64,000 nucleotides of DNA, taken from NCBI RefSeq assembly GCF_000607165.1, contig NZ_JFZG01000024.1, positions 620,001 through 684,000 of the forward strand, read 5' to 3'. The notes beneath the pieces were generated by a model. That model was not told the DNA's origin, did no database searches, and was given only the letters and a program-made list of their open reading frames with translations. Below are positions 9,561-18,194 of this stretch, piece after piece. A program made the translations under genes and the position numbers. This DNA comes from Ralstonia pickettii (GTDB lineage: Bacteria; Pseudomonadota; Gammaproteobacteria; Burkholderiales; Burkholderiaceae). Positions within the stretch are counted from its first letter, which is position 1. The number at the start of each line of letters is the position of its first letter.

Positions 9561-9818
9561 ACAAATAGTAGAGCTGGAAGAACGCGCAGGCAATAGCGGG
9601 CCGGCGATGCGGCGTCAGGCCATGCCGGCGGCGGCCGCATCAACGATACGTGCGCGTTGTCAGCCCCCCTTCGGGGGAGGGTGTCTGGATTTGCCGACAT
9701 CCACCTGAGTGCAAGCGTTTGCCCGGTGCCGCCTGAGAGGGAGGCGCCCTGGTTTCACGATTCTGCAAACAAGCCACCCTATGTTGTGCCGATCTTCGGG
9801 GGAGGATAGGAGGCTGCC

Positions 9819-10367
9819 ATGCAGGGGTTATCTGCACGATTCGAAAAAACCGACGCGGGGCGCCGTGAAATTGCCACGCGCAACGGCGCGCTCAGCCGCA
9901 CAAGCCGAGCACTGCTGATCATGGTGGATGGCCACGTCACGGGCGAGGACCTTGCCGTGCGTGCCGGTCAGCTCGGCCTGGAGGCGCAGGCCGTGTTCGA
10001 GCTGATGCAGGCCGGGTTCATTCAGAGCGCAACCGATGTTGCTGGCGACGCCGTCTTCGTTCAGGTGGCCGAGCCGCAGCCCGAGGCACCCGAGGCACCC
10101 AAGGCGGGTGCCTCCGCAGCACCGGCGCGCAAGCGTTCGCTGGCGGCGGCGCGCATGTACCTCATGGACATTGCGGCACGCACATTCAGCTCGGCCGAGC
10201 ATCCGATCCGCCAGCGCCTGGTCGAGGCCACCGACCGCGCCTCCGTGGAAAGCGCGTTCGATGCGTTGCTGGCGGCCCTGCGCGAAGCCACATCGGCGTC
10301 GATGGTGGAGCAGGTGGAGGTGTCGTTCCGCGGGTTTCTGCCGGCCGAAGAAGGGGCGGCCGGCTGA
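9819..10367 (+). CDS. Hypothetical protein with possible winged-helix N-terminus
   Basis: 182 aa, family not recognised. The start has a strong AGGAGG eight bases upstream. The first 75 residues (TRNGALSRTSRALLIMVDGHVTGEDLAVRAGQLG, then QAVFELMQAGFI) look like a compact helical, possibly winged-helix, domain. A Pro/Ala/Glu linker follows at about 88-108, and a helical C-terminal part rich in Ala contains AARTFSSAEHPIRQRLVEATD. No signal peptide or membrane segment is seen. It ends 4 bases from the convergent cysteine hydrolase gene. The function is unknown. Confidence 0.8.
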   Translation: MQGLSARFEKTDAGRREIATRNGALSRTSRALLIMVDGHVTGEDLAVRAGQLGLEAQAVFELMQAGFIQSATDVAGDAVFVQVAEPQPEAPEAPKAGASAAPARKRSLAAARMYLMDIAARTFSSAEHPIRQRLVEATDRASVESAFDALLAALREATSASMVEQVEVSFRGFLPAEEGAAG

Positions 10368-10371
10368 ACGG

Positions 10372-11031
10372 TCAGGCTGCCTGTTGCGCCACTTCATCCT
10401 TGAGCAGCCCGCGCGCCCGCTGATTCGACTTGTAGATGTTGTCGCGCACCGGCACCGCGCCGGTCTTCACGCTGTGCACCCATTCCTGGGTCGACATCAC
10501 CGCCGCGAAGCGCGATTGCAGCACCACGCTGAACACGCGGTGGATCTCTTCCGCACTCGCAAAGCCGGCTTGGTTCTGATACGGCACCGCGCCTGATGCA
10601 TCGTGTAGAAACTCCACCGCCGTGCCGTTGTGCAGGGCGTGGTTGATGGTCGATGCGTCGCAGTTGTGCGTCATGTAGCCCACCACGGCCAGCGTATCGA
10701 TGCCGCGTGCTTCCAGCCATTGCGCCAGGTCCGTCTCCGGATAGGCGCTGGGCAGCAGCTTGCGCAGATAGTGGTCATGCGGGCGCGATGCCACCACCGG
10801 GTGCAGTTGCCAGCCATCGGTGTCGATGGCAAACAGCGGCGAGCTGGCCGGCGAGGTCTGCTGCACGACGATCACCGGAATGCCGGCTTCGCGCGCCGCA
10901 TCCATGGCAGCACCAACGTTGGCCACAGTCTGTTGCGGGTCCGGATACTCGATCGGCAAGCCGCCCGTGAAGTATTCGTTCTGCACATCAATGACGATCA
11001 GGGCGCGCTTCGGGGTGTTGTTCGTGGTCAT
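10372..11031 (-). CDS. Isochorismatase-family cysteine hydrolase
   Basis: A 219-aa cytoplasmic hydrolase of the isochorismatase/nicotinamidase superfamily. The catalytic triad is readable as D15 (VIDVQNEYF), K91 (HYLRKLLPSAY) and C124 (GYMTHNCDAS), with the usual spacing. It probably hydrolyses a small amide or enol ether; the sequence does not identify the substrate. It is divergent from the GlxA-type regulator at 11167, a common arrangement for regulator and target in this family. Confidence 0.9.
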   Translation of the reverse strand: MTTNNTPKRALIVIDVQNEYFTGGLPIEYPDPQQTVANVGAAMDAAREAGIPVIVVQQTSPASSPLFAIDTDGWQLHPVVASRPHDHYLRKLLPSAYPETDLAQWLEARGIDTLAVVGYMTHNCDASTINHALHNGTAVEFLHDASGAVPYQNQAGFASAEEIHRVFSVVLQSRFAAVMSTQEWVHSVKTGAVPVRDNIYKSNQRARGLLKDEVAQQAA

Positions 11032-11166
11032 GGCTGACTCCTCAAGGTCGGTTGGAGCGGGCAGTTGCGTGAGCCCGTGGACAGCATCTTCGCGAATGTC
11101 TATCCTTCCCGACAGTGGCCCGGAAGACGTTTATCGAAAGAATCGGGCCAAAGCGCGGAGCCCCGT

Positions 11167-12153
11167 ATGCCACCTCAGCAAACTCAGCGTCCTCAGGAAA
11201 TCGCCGTTCTGGCATTCAACGACATCAGCCCGTTTCACCTGTCCGTGCCGTGTCTCGTGTTTGAAGACCGCATCTGGGCGGGGCTGCCGTCCTACAACCT
11301 GCGGATCTGTGCCGGCGAGCCGCCCAGGAAGGGCGGCCTGCGCACCACTGCCGGGTTTGGCGTGCAGACCGACTTCACACTTGAAGACGCTGCCCGCGCC
11401 GACGTGCTGATCGTGCCGTCATGGCGTGATACGAAGGAGCGGCCGCCGGCGGCCATGGTGAACGTGGTACGCGACGCCTACGCGCGCGGCGCTACGGTGG
11501 TCGGCCTGTGCCTGGGCGCCTTTGTGCTGGCGGAGGCAGGTGTGCTCGACGGCCATGAGGCAACCACGCACTGGAGCGCCGCCGATGCGTTCTCGCAGCG
11601 CTACCCGCGTGTGAAGCTTGTACCGGATGTGCTGTATCTGGACGCCGCCGACGGCCGGCTGGTGACATCCGCAGGCACGGCCGCCGGGCTGGATTGCTGC
11701 CTGCACCTGGTGCGCCGCTGGCATGGCGCGGAGGTGGCCAACCGGATTGCACGGCGGCTGGTGGTGGCGCCTCACCGGCAGGGCGGCCAGGCGCAATACA
11801 TCGAGCAACCGCTGCACGATGCGCCAGGCGGCGATCGCCTGTCGGACCTGTTGAACTGGACGGTGGCCAACCTGGCGGAGCCACATTCGCTCGACTCGCT
11901 GGCCGAGCGCGCGGCCATGAGCCGCCGCAATTTCACGCGGCGCTTTCGTGAGTTGACGGGAACCACCGTCGGCCAATGGTTGCTCGGGCAGCGTCTGGCC
12001 TATGCGCAGCGCATGCTGGAGACCACACGCCAGCCGGTCGAAGCGATTGCGCAACTGGCGGGGTTCGGCAGCGCGGTATCGCTGCGGCAGCATTTCAGCC
12101 GGACGTATCACACGTCACCCAGCGCCTACCGGGCGTTGTTTGCGCAAGCCTGA
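11167..12153 (+). CDS. GlxA-family AraC regulator with DJ-1/PfpI domain
   Basis: 328 aa. The N-terminal DJ-1/PfpI-like domain (about 10-180) has a nucleophile-elbow region VVGLCLGAFVLAEAGVLDG. The C-terminal AraC DNA-binding domain (about 225-325) has two helix-turn-helix units, SLAERAAMSRRNFTRRFRELTG and EAIAQLAGFGSAVSLRQHF. The ATG at 11167 (MPPQQTQ) was preferred because upstream in-frame codons fall in the divergent promoter region. It is likely an activator of the divergently transcribed hydrolase, which is inference from position. Confidence 0.87.
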   Translation: MPPQQTQRPQEIAVLAFNDISPFHLSVPCLVFEDRIWAGLPSYNLRICAGEPPRKGGLRTTAGFGVQTDFTLEDAARADVLIVPSWRDTKERPPAAMVNVVRDAYARGATVVGLCLGAFVLAEAGVLDGHEATTHWSAADAFSQRYPRVKLVPDVLYLDAADGRLVTSAGTAAGLDCCLHLVRRWHGAEVANRIARRLVVAPHRQGGQAQYIEQPLHDAPGGDRLSDLLNWTVANLAEPHSLDSLAERAAMSRRNFTRRFRELTGTTVGQWLLGQRLAYAQRMLETTRQPVEAIAQLAGFGSAVSLRQHFSRTYHTSPSAYRALFAQA

Positions 12154-12178
12154 AAAAAAAAGCGGCTGGTCGGCCGCT
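12153..12178 (-). terminator. Rho-independent terminator of the glycine-zipper lipoprotein gene
   Basis: On the minus strand a perfect 6-bp stem AGCGGC/GCCGCT (12161-12178) is followed by a run of nine T (12161-12153). It lies 24 bases past the stop of the 60-aa lipoprotein gene. The T-run abuts the stop of the convergent GlxA-type gene. Confidence 0.85.
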
Positions 12179-12201
12179 GTATTGATTACTTGATTACTTG
12201 G

Positions 12202-12384
12202 TTACTTGCTCAGCTCGTGCCCGATGACGGCGCCGGCTGCGGCACCCCCGATCGTCCCGGCCGTGCTATGCGTGATCTCGTGGCCGGCCACGCCGCCTGC
12301 CACTGCGCCGCCTGCCGTACACGCCGTGAGCGTGGGAGCCAGCACGGCAATCGCGCAGACCAGCGCTGTTTTCCATGCGTTCAT
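12202..12384 (-). CDS. Small glycine-zipper lipoprotein
   Basis: 60 aa. A lipoprotein signal ends in the lipobox LTAC at residues 19-22, so a mature lipid-anchored peptide of about 39 residues is expected. The mature part is a glycine zipper (AGGAVAGGVAGHEITHSTAGTI, then GGAAAGAVIGHEL) with GxxxG spacing, as in osmotically inducible Rcs/OsmB-type outer membrane lipoproteins. It has its own terminator. Confidence 0.82.
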   Translation of the reverse strand: MNAWKTALVCAIAVLAPTLTACTAGGAVAGGVAGHEITHSTAGTIGGAAAGAVIGHELSK

Positions 12385-12456
12385 GATGTCCTCCTGAGGT
12401 GCCGGCCAAATGCAGCGGCCGGCATATCCCTCAGTCGAGCAAGGCGCGTGCCGCCC

Positions 12457-13017
12457 TCACATGAACAACGGCGAGAGCGACAGATGCGACAGCGCGATCA
12501 CGATCACCTGCGCAATCACCAGCAGGATCAGCGGAGACAGATCGAGCCGGCCGCCCAGCGGCGGCACCACGCGGCGGATCGGGCGCAACAGCGGATCGAC
12601 CAGCGTGTTCAATACCGCGCCCATGGGCGATGCCGGCCCCATCCATGACAGCACGGCCGACGCAATGGTCACCCACACCAGAACGTTGAACGCCCACTTG
12701 AGCACCGTAAAGAGCGCCGCCACAAAGCCCATCGGCACGAGCGCCATCGGGCTCACGCCCACCGATGCCAGCAGCAGGAACAGATACACAAGCGCCGTGG
12801 CATAGGCCGCCACCAGCGACGACCAATCGATATAGCCCGTGGCCGGAATCACGCGGCGCAGCGGATGCACCAGCCAGCCGGTCAACTGGAAGATGGCCTG
12901 CGACAGCGGATTGCGCGGTGACAGCCGCACCGCTTGCGTCCAGGCGCGCAGCAGCAGTGCCGCGCCAAAGAGCGAGAAGATCGTGTCGAGCAGAAAACGC
13001 GTGATATCGCCGAACAT
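12457..13017 (-). CDS. YggT family membrane protein
   Basis: A 186-aa integral membrane protein with two YggT repeats. Each begins with hydrophobic helices and contains the conserved NPLSQAIFQLTGWLVHPLRRV or NTLVDPLLRPIRRVVPP block, followed by a short acidic helix. YggT proteins are linked to osmotic-shock tolerance and K+ uptake complementation in E. coli and to division-site functions in other bacteria. The proC-linked neighbourhood common elsewhere is not seen here. Confidence 0.9.
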   Translation of the reverse strand: MFGDITRFLLDTIFSLFGAALLLRAWTQAVRLSPRNPLSQAIFQLTGWLVHPLRRVIPATGYIDWSSLVAAYATALVYLFLLLASVGVSPMALVPMGFVAALFTVLKWAFNVLVWVTIASAVLSWMGPASPMGAVLNTLVDPLLRPIRRVVPPLGGRLDLSPLILLVIAQVIVIALSHLSLSPLFM

Positions 13018-13193
13018 GCGTCCGGTTCTCCTATGGTCAGGTCAGGCAAGAGCGCGCGGCAAACGCTGCGCTGGGGCGCGGTATTGTCGCACGGCAATCT
13101 GACGTCCATCTGTGCGTTGATGCCTCTGCGCACGGGCTGCGCATTCGCGTATTGTTGTGCCCGTTTGCCGCTTTTCCTGCCAGGAGACCTGCC

Positions 13194-13757
13194 TTGAAGC
13201 CAACCCTGTTTCGCGCGTTGTTGTCGCTGGCGTGCCTGTCTGCTGTGCCGCATGTGCATGCGCAGGCCGATGGCACGTTCACCGTCGAGTCCCCCGCGTT
13301 TGCCGACAACGGCGTCATGGACCGCAAATACGCCGGCAAGAACCCCGCCAACGCCAACTGCACGGGAGACAACGTCTCGCCGCCGCTGCACTGGTCCAAC
13401 GTGCCCGCCGGTACCAACAGCCTCGTGCTGATCGCCACCGACCCGCAGGGCGCGGGCGGCCTGGGCGTGAACCACTGGATGGCCTACGGCATCCCGGCTA
13501 CGCAGACGAGCCTGCCGGAAGGCGCCGGCACCGGCGGTGCTTTGCGCATGGGCCACAATGCCATCGGCAAGCCGGCCTACCTCGGGCCGTGTCCACCTAA
13601 GGGCACCGGCATGCACCACTACGTCTTTGTGCTGATCGCCACGGATCTGGCGCCGGACGCGCTGCCCAATGGGCTCACGCGCGCTGAACTGGACGCGGCA
13701 ATCAAGGGCCATAGCAAAGGCGCCGCCGCCTGGGTTGGCCGGTTCGGCAACTTCTGA
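13194..13757 (+). CDS. Periplasmic YbhB/YbcL (PEBP, Raf-kinase-inhibitor-like) protein
   Basis: About 187 aa from TTG 13194, chosen because an AGGAG stands eight bases upstream and the product then starts directly with a signal peptide ending VHA|QAD. The mature PEBP fold shows SPAF, GDNVSPPLHWSNVPAGTNSLVLIATDP and GPCPPKGTGMHHYVFVLIATD, the anion-binding pocket motifs. Its function in bacteria is poorly defined; ligand binding or protease inhibition is suggested for the family. A second paralogue is at 58932-59513. Confidence 0.88.
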   Translation: MKPTLFRALLSLACLSAVPHVHAQADGTFTVESPAFADNGVMDRKYAGKNPANANCTGDNVSPPLHWSNVPAGTNSLVLIATDPQGAGGLGVNHWMAYGIPATQTSLPEGAGTGGALRMGHNAIGKPAYLGPCPPKGTGMHHYVFVLIATDLAPDALPNGLTRAELDAAIKGHSKGAAAWVGRFGNF

Positions 13758-13777
13758 TGGATGCGAGCCCGCCAAGT

Positions 13778-14071
13778 TCAGCCGGCCGCGGCAGTTGCGG
13801 CTAACTCGGCCAGATACGCCCACGGATAAATGCCGCGCGCATGCCCATCGCTGAACACCAGTTGCATACCGTAACCAGCGGGCTCGACGGTGGTGACGCG
13901 CACGTTGGCCGGCACGTTGATGGGCGTGCCGTGATGGCGCTTGAACTGGCACTCCGCACAGCGGCATGCCTTGCGCAACATCACGTGGCTTAGCGCCACA
14001 ATGGCGTCCGCCCAGTGCAGGCGCAACCGGCCTTGTGCGATGTCGTTGTCGATGTGCTCAGGCGGCTGCAC
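13778..14071 (-). CDS. DUF971 / gamma-butyrobetaine hydroxylase N-terminal-like protein
   Basis: A 97-aa DUF971-fold protein read from GTG 14071, which overlaps the end of the HEAT-repeat gene by 14 bases; a GAGGG precedes the GTG. Family signs are the LRLHWADA start, the cysteine cluster CRCAEC at about residues 36-41, GYGMQLVFSDGHARGIYPW, and the terminal AYL. The cysteines may bind zinc. DUF971 proteins often accompany Fe-S assembly or redox genes. Here it is the last gene of the GntR-flavoprotein-ferredoxin operon. Confidence 0.82.
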   Translation of the reverse strand: MQPPEHIDNDIAQGRLRLHWADAIVALSHVMLRKACRCAECQFKRHHGTPINVPANVRVTTVEPAGYGMQLVFSDGHARGIYPWAYLAELAATAAAG

Positions 14072-15017
14072 GGGCGCCCTCGATCTGTGCCAATGCGATC
14101 CGCACGGCCTTGACGACTTCCGGGTCGCTATCGCCTTCTGCTGTGCGCAACGCGGGCAGGGCAGAGGCATCGCCGGTCTCGCCCAATGCGAGCGCAGCCT
14201 CCTTGCGCAGATTGCTGATCGGGTGCGCGAGCAGCGCGGCGAGCGCATCCACGGCATGCGCGGCGCGCCACCGGCCCAGCGCGCGGGCGGCTTGCAGACG
14301 GACTTGCCAATACGCATCTGCCAGCGCATCGACCAACGCTTGCGTGACGTCCGGGTCAGGCGCGAGCGCCCGCAGCTTGCCGAGCGTGCTGGCGCTTTCC
14401 TCGCGCACGCGCCATGCGGTGTCGTGCAGTGCATCCAGCAGCGCCGGCAGCACGGTGGCGTCGGTGGCAAGGCCGAGGGCACCCACTGCGGCACGGCGTA
14501 CCTCGGCATCTGCGTCATGACGCGCGCGTTCCGCCAATGCAGGCAATGCCCCCACATGCTTGCGCCAGCCGAGCACCGCAACGGCCTCACGGCGCACGGC
14601 GGCAACGGCGTCCTGCAAGGCGTGCAGCGCGGGCGTTTCGCTCTCGGGCACGCGCAACTCACGAAGCCCGCGCAACGCGGCGGCGCGTACAAAGGCGCTC
14701 GCGTGGTCTACGTAAGGCAACAGCGCAGGCGCAGAGTCGGGCGATTTCAAATCCCCCAGGCCGATTGCCGCCGCATCACGCACGGCGCCATCCACGTCTT
14801 CCAACGCGCGGGCGAGCGCGGCCACGGTATCCGGCTGCTCCCATGTCGCCAGGATGCGCGCCGCTTCGAGCCGAACCTCCGGCGCGGGGTCGTGCGCAAG
14901 CAGCGCAATCACGTTGGGCAGCGCATCGGCGTCTTCTTCATCCGCGATCTGCAGCAGGGCAACGCGGCGGGTGGTGGCATCTGCGTCGTGCAGGCGCGCC
15001 AGGAGGGTTGTTGTCAT
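14058..15017 (-). CDS. HEAT-repeat protein (PBS-lyase type repeats)
   Basis: About 319 aa built almost entirely from HEAT/armadillo-like helical repeats of roughly 31 residues, with recurrent blocks such as PEVRLEAARILATW, AVRDAAAIGLGDL, AFVRAAALRGLREL, AEVRRAAVGALGLA and SNLRKEAALALGETGD. It is a protein-protein scaffold. ATG 15017 was chosen over the GTG six bases upstream because GAGG lies at proper spacing only for the ATG. It sits between the ferredoxin and DUF971 genes and may hold the redox proteins together; that role is inferred. Confidence 0.85.
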   Translation of the reverse strand: MTTTLLARLHDADATTRRVALLQIADEEDADALPNVIALLAHDPAPEVRLEAARILATWEQPDTVAALARALEDVDGAVRDAAAIGLGDLKSPDSAPALLPYVDHASAFVRAAALRGLRELRVPESETPALHALQDAVAAVRREAVAVLGWRKHVGALPALAERARHDADAEVRRAAVGALGLATDATVLPALLDALHDTAWRVREESASTLGKLRALAPDPDVTQALVDALADAYWQVRLQAARALGRWRAAHAVDALAALLAHPISNLRKEAALALGETGDASALPALRTAEGDSDPEVVKAVRIALAQIEGARAAA

Positions 15018-15024
15018 CGTCACC

Positions 15025-15297
15025 TCAGCGCAACAGGTACGGGATGTCGACCTTCACCGCGCCGGTCGGGCAGTCCTGCTCGCAGGGCATGCAGTACCAG
15101 CATTCGTCGAACTGCATGAAGGCCTTGCCCTTGGTCAGATCGATGGCCAGCAGGTCGAGCGGGCAGACGTCGACGCACACGGTGCAGCCCTTATCGGCAA
15201 TGCACTTGGCTTCGTCGATGGTGACGGGCGCACTGCTGCGTGAGGTGATGTCGTGCGGCGTGTGGGTGAAATGAACAGTCGTCTGTTGCATGGTCAT
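15025..15297 (-). CDS. 2x[4Fe-4S] ferredoxin, AprB-like
   Basis: 90 aa with two cluster motifs: CIADKGCTVCVDVCP and CWYCMPCEQDCP. The layout and the C-terminal TGAVKVDIPYLLR tail resemble the iron-sulfur subunit of adenylylsulfate-reductase-like enzymes. The start overlaps the flavoprotein stop by 4 bases (ATGA). It is the likely electron partner of the flavoprotein. Confidence 0.88.
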   Translation of the reverse strand: MTMQQTTVHFTHTPHDITSRSSAPVTIDEAKCIADKGCTVCVDVCPLDLLAIDLTKGKAFMQFDECWYCMPCEQDCPTGAVKVDIPYLLR

Positions 15298-17018
15298 GCA
15301 GCCTTCGGAATGCGCAGGTGCGCGTAGGAATCGGTGCCGAGCACATCGACAGGGATGACGTACGGTTCAACCGCCTGCTTGCGGCTGGCCATGGCGCCAT
15401 GCGCGTCCTTGTACAAGCGCGTGTGGCAGAACCAGTTGGCGTCGTCGCGCTCGGGGTAGTCCACGCGGTGGTGATACAGGCCCCAGCGGCTCTCGGTGCG
15501 GAAGAGTGAGGCGCGTGCGGCCATCTCAGCGCAATCGCGGATGAAGCTGACTTCCATTGCGCGCATCAGCTCGTGCGGGTTGCGCGCGTGCAGGTGCGTG
15601 ATGTCTTCGGCAATCTCGTCGAAGCGGCGCAGGCCGATCTCCATCTTGCGCGTGACCTTGGGCGGCTGCAGGTAGTCGTTCACCATGCGGCGCAGCTTGT
15701 ATTCCACCTGCGCGGGAGCCAGGCCGTGATCGCGCTGCAACGGCGCAAAGATACGCGCGCGCTCGCGTTCTATCTGCGCGTCGTCGATGCGGGCGTCGCC
15801 TTGCCGGCCGGCGATATAGTCCGCCGCGTTCTGCCCCGCAAACCAGCCATACGTGAACGCGCCCAGCATGTAGTTGTGCGGCACGGCGGCCATGTCGCCC
15901 GCCGCGTATAGGCCCGGAACGGTGGTTTCGGCGCGCGCATTCACATACACGCCCGACGCGCTATGCCCGCTGCAGAAGCCGATTTCCGAGATGTGCATCT
16001 CCACCATCTGCGTGCGGTAATCGGTGCCGCGCCCGGCGTGGAAGCGGCCGCGGCTGGGTCGCTCGTTGGTGTGCAGGATGGTCTCGATGGTCTGGATGGT
16101 TTCTTCGGCCAGGTGGTCGAGCTTGAGGAACACCGGGCCCTTCCCACCCTGCAGCTCCTGGTAGAACTCCCACATCATCTGGCCGCTCCAGTAATCGCAC
16201 TGGATGAAGCGTTCGCCGCGGGCGTTGGCGGTGTAGCCACCCAGCGGGCCGGTCACATACGCGCAGGCGGGGCCGTTGTAATCCTTGATGAGCGGGTTGA
16301 TCTGGAAGCATTCCAGGTTGGCAAGCTCTGCGCCCGCGTGATACGCCATCGCATAGCCATCGCCTGCGTTGGTGGGGTTCTCATACGTGCCCATCAGGTA
16401 GCCCGACGATGGCAAACCAAGCCGCCCCGCAGCCCCGCAGCTCAGCACCACGGCCTTTGCGCGCACCACGAGAAAATCTGCAGTGCGGCAATCGAACCCG
16501 AGCACGCCGCAAGCCGCGCCATTGGCATCCGTCAGCACACGGGTGACGACAATGCGGTTGGTGATCTCGACGCGCGCACGCTTGAGCTGCCGATACAGCA
16601 CCTTTTTGATGTCGTGGCCCTCCGGCATCGGCAGCACGTAGCTGCCCATGTGGTGGACCTTCTTGACGGCGTAGTCGCCGGTTTCGTCCTTCTCGAACTT
16701 CACGCCCCAGCGGTCGAGCTGCTCGATGGTGGCAAAGCTGTGCTGTGCATACGCATACACGGCCGATTGGTCGACGATGCCATCGTTGGCCAGCGTGATT
16801 TCGCGCGTGTATTGCTCCGGCGTGGCATGCCCGGGAATGACGGCGTTGTTCAGCCCATCCATGCCCATCGAGATGGCGCCGCTGCGTTTCACGTGCGCCT
16901 TGTCGATCAGCAGCACGCGCAGCGCGGGGTTGCGTTCTTTTGCTTTGATGGCCGCCATCGGGCCGGCCGTGCCACCGCCCACGACGACGAGGTCGTACTC
17001 CAGTTCCAACGTGTTCAT
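15294..17018 (-). CDS. FAD flavoprotein, fumarate reductase/AprA-like
   Basis: A 574-aa FAD-binding protein of the fumarate reductase/succinate dehydrogenase/AprA superfamily. The N-terminal dinucleotide motif is VVVGGGTAGPMAAIKA (about residues 11-26). The catalytic-domain block and the C-terminal AAGDMAAVPHNYMLGAFTYGWFAG flavin motif are present, and a helical C-terminal domain follows. Paired with the AprB-like ferredoxin it resembles a dissimilatory adenylylsulfate-reductase pair, but neither sat nor qmo genes are visible, so another substrate is likely. ATGA overlaps occur at both ends, with the GntR gene and the ferredoxin gene. Confidence 0.85.
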   Translation of the reverse strand: MNTLELEYDLVVVGGGTAGPMAAIKAKERNPALRVLLIDKAHVKRSGAISMGMDGLNNAVIPGHATPEQYTREITLANDGIVDQSAVYAYAQHSFATIEQLDRWGVKFEKDETGDYAVKKVHHMGSYVLPMPEGHDIKKVLYRQLKRARVEITNRIVVTRVLTDANGAACGVLGFDCRTADFLVVRAKAVVLSCGAAGRLGLPSSGYLMGTYENPTNAGDGYAMAYHAGAELANLECFQINPLIKDYNGPACAYVTGPLGGYTANARGERFIQCDYWSGQMMWEFYQELQGGKGPVFLKLDHLAEETIQTIETILHTNERPSRGRFHAGRGTDYRTQMVEMHISEIGFCSGHSASGVYVNARAETTVPGLYAAGDMAAVPHNYMLGAFTYGWFAGQNAADYIAGRQGDARIDDAQIERERARIFAPLQRDHGLAPAQVEYKLRRMVNDYLQPPKVTRKMEIGLRRFDEIAEDITHLHARNPHELMRAMEVSFIRDCAEMAARASLFRTESRWGLYHHRVDYPERDDANWFCHTRLYKDAHGAMASRKQAVEPYVIPVDVLGTDSYAHLRIPKAA

Positions 17019-17800
17019 ACAGTGCCTTGCAGAGGAAGGATGGATTGCGCGTGCGCCGCCACTTGCCGATCCAGGCGGAGCCGGTACTGGAAAGCGTCGC
17101 CACGGAAATAGAGGCGTTCAAAGTCGATGGGCGTGCCTTGCGCGTCATGCGTCAGGCGCTCCACGCGCAGCAGCGCTGCGCCTGCGCCCGTGTCGAGCGC
17201 GGCGGCGGTGGCGTGGTCAGCCAATGCCGCATCGATGGCAAGCGTGGCGTGGCCGAGCGCCACACCTGCGTCCTGCTCCAGCACAAGAAACACATCGCGC
17301 GCGACGAGGTCCGCCCGCGCAACGATGCTGCCAAGTGCTTCCGGCAGCCACGTCACCTCAAGCGACACCGGCAATTGATCCAGCAACCGCACGCGATGCA
17401 ATTCGGTGACGGGCGAACCGGACGGCAGTTGCAGCGCCTGTGCCACATCGGTCGGCGCGGGCACTGTCCGCAGCTTCAGCACATGGTTGCGAATGGCATG
17501 ACCTTGTGCCGACATCGCCTCGGCAAAGCCCTGCAGCGCCGTCACGTTCTGGAACGCCTTGGGTTGGCTCACAAACGTGCCTTTTCCGTGGCGGCGGAAG
17601 ATCAGCCCTTCGTTCTGCAGATCGGCCAACGCCTGACGCACGGTGATGCGGCTGGCGTTGAACTGCTCGCCCAGGGCCGCTTCCGACGGCAGCAGTGATG
17701 CCGGCGCGTAGTGGCCACTGAGAATGCCCTCGCGCAGCGTGCCCTTGATCCGTTCATAGAGCGGCGGGGCCGGTTGGCGGTGCAGGTTGGGAGTCGTCAT
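17015..17800 (-). CDS. GntR family regulator, HutC/UTRA subfamily
   Basis: 261 aa. The N-terminal winged helix (about 12-75) contains LPSEAALGEQFNASRITVRQALADLQNEGLI-type sequence. The C-terminal UTRA ligand-binding domain includes GSPVTELHRVRLLD and ALLRVERLTHDAQGTPIDFERLYFRGD. It is the first gene of the five-gene operon and overlaps the flavoprotein start by 4 bases, so it most probably autoregulates the operon. A dyad of GT-N4-AC type lies 11 bases upstream. Confidence 0.88.
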   Translation of the reverse strand: MTTPNLHRQPAPPLYERIKGTLREGILSGHYAPASLLPSEAALGEQFNASRITVRQALADLQNEGLIFRRHGKGTFVSQPKAFQNVTALQGFAEAMSAQGHAIRNHVLKLRTVPAPTDVAQALQLPSGSPVTELHRVRLLDQLPVSLEVTWLPEALGSIVARADLVARDVFLVLEQDAGVALGHATLAIDAALADHATAAALDTGAGAALLRVERLTHDAQGTPIDFERLYFRGDAFQYRLRLDRQVAAHAQSILPLQGTV

Positions 17801-17810
17801 CAGGCGCGGA

Positions 17811-17826
17811 ACTCGTCATAACAAGT
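17811..17826. promoter_or_regulatory. Candidate GntR (HutC-type) operator
   Basis: ACTCGTCATAACAAGT is a near-perfect dyad (5 of 6 arm bases) with a GT-N4-AC core, the pattern typical of HutC/FarR-type GntR sites. It begins 11 bases upstream of the GntR start codon, suitable for autorepression. The assignment is inferred. Confidence 0.45.
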
Positions 17827-17991
17827 GCGCCCAGTGTAAGAAGCAGCCGTATGCAGCGGAACGAAGCTTTTTCGATATGCATGCTCGGTTTTTGGCATGC
17901 GCCACCGCTACCGCTCTGGCTGAGCGGGCCGCACGGCTGCCGTCGCATCGCGCGATTTTGGTGCGCTGCACGATGCGCAAACGCCCGGTCT

Positions 17992-18009
17992 GATATCAAA
18001 AGCGATATC
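17992..18009. promoter_or_regulatory. Double GATATC dyad in the GntR/ytfQ intergenic region
   Basis: Two GATATC palindromes (17992-17997, 18004-18009) with 12-base start-to-start spacing lie 186 bases upstream of ytfQ in the 394-base divergent gap. They may be a regulatory site for the sugar transporter. No other gene is seen in the gap. Confidence 0.3.
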
Positions 18010-18194
18010 GGTTGGCCCCCAAAAAAACATTAGACGGTCATGTCAGGCTGTCAATACCATGGCTCACCACGAATCACCGGCAAGGGAAGACGGGCGCCAC
18101 ATGCCGGGTTTGACTCGTGTACCGCGTTGCAAAGACGACGTGCGCAGCCCCGGGGGCAGTCACCCGCTGCGTTCCACCATAAAGGAGACAAACG

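Noticed and set aside
14072-14692. N-terminal extension of the DUF971 frame
   Set aside because: It overlaps the HEAT-repeat gene; the GTG at 14071 with GAGGG gives the family length.
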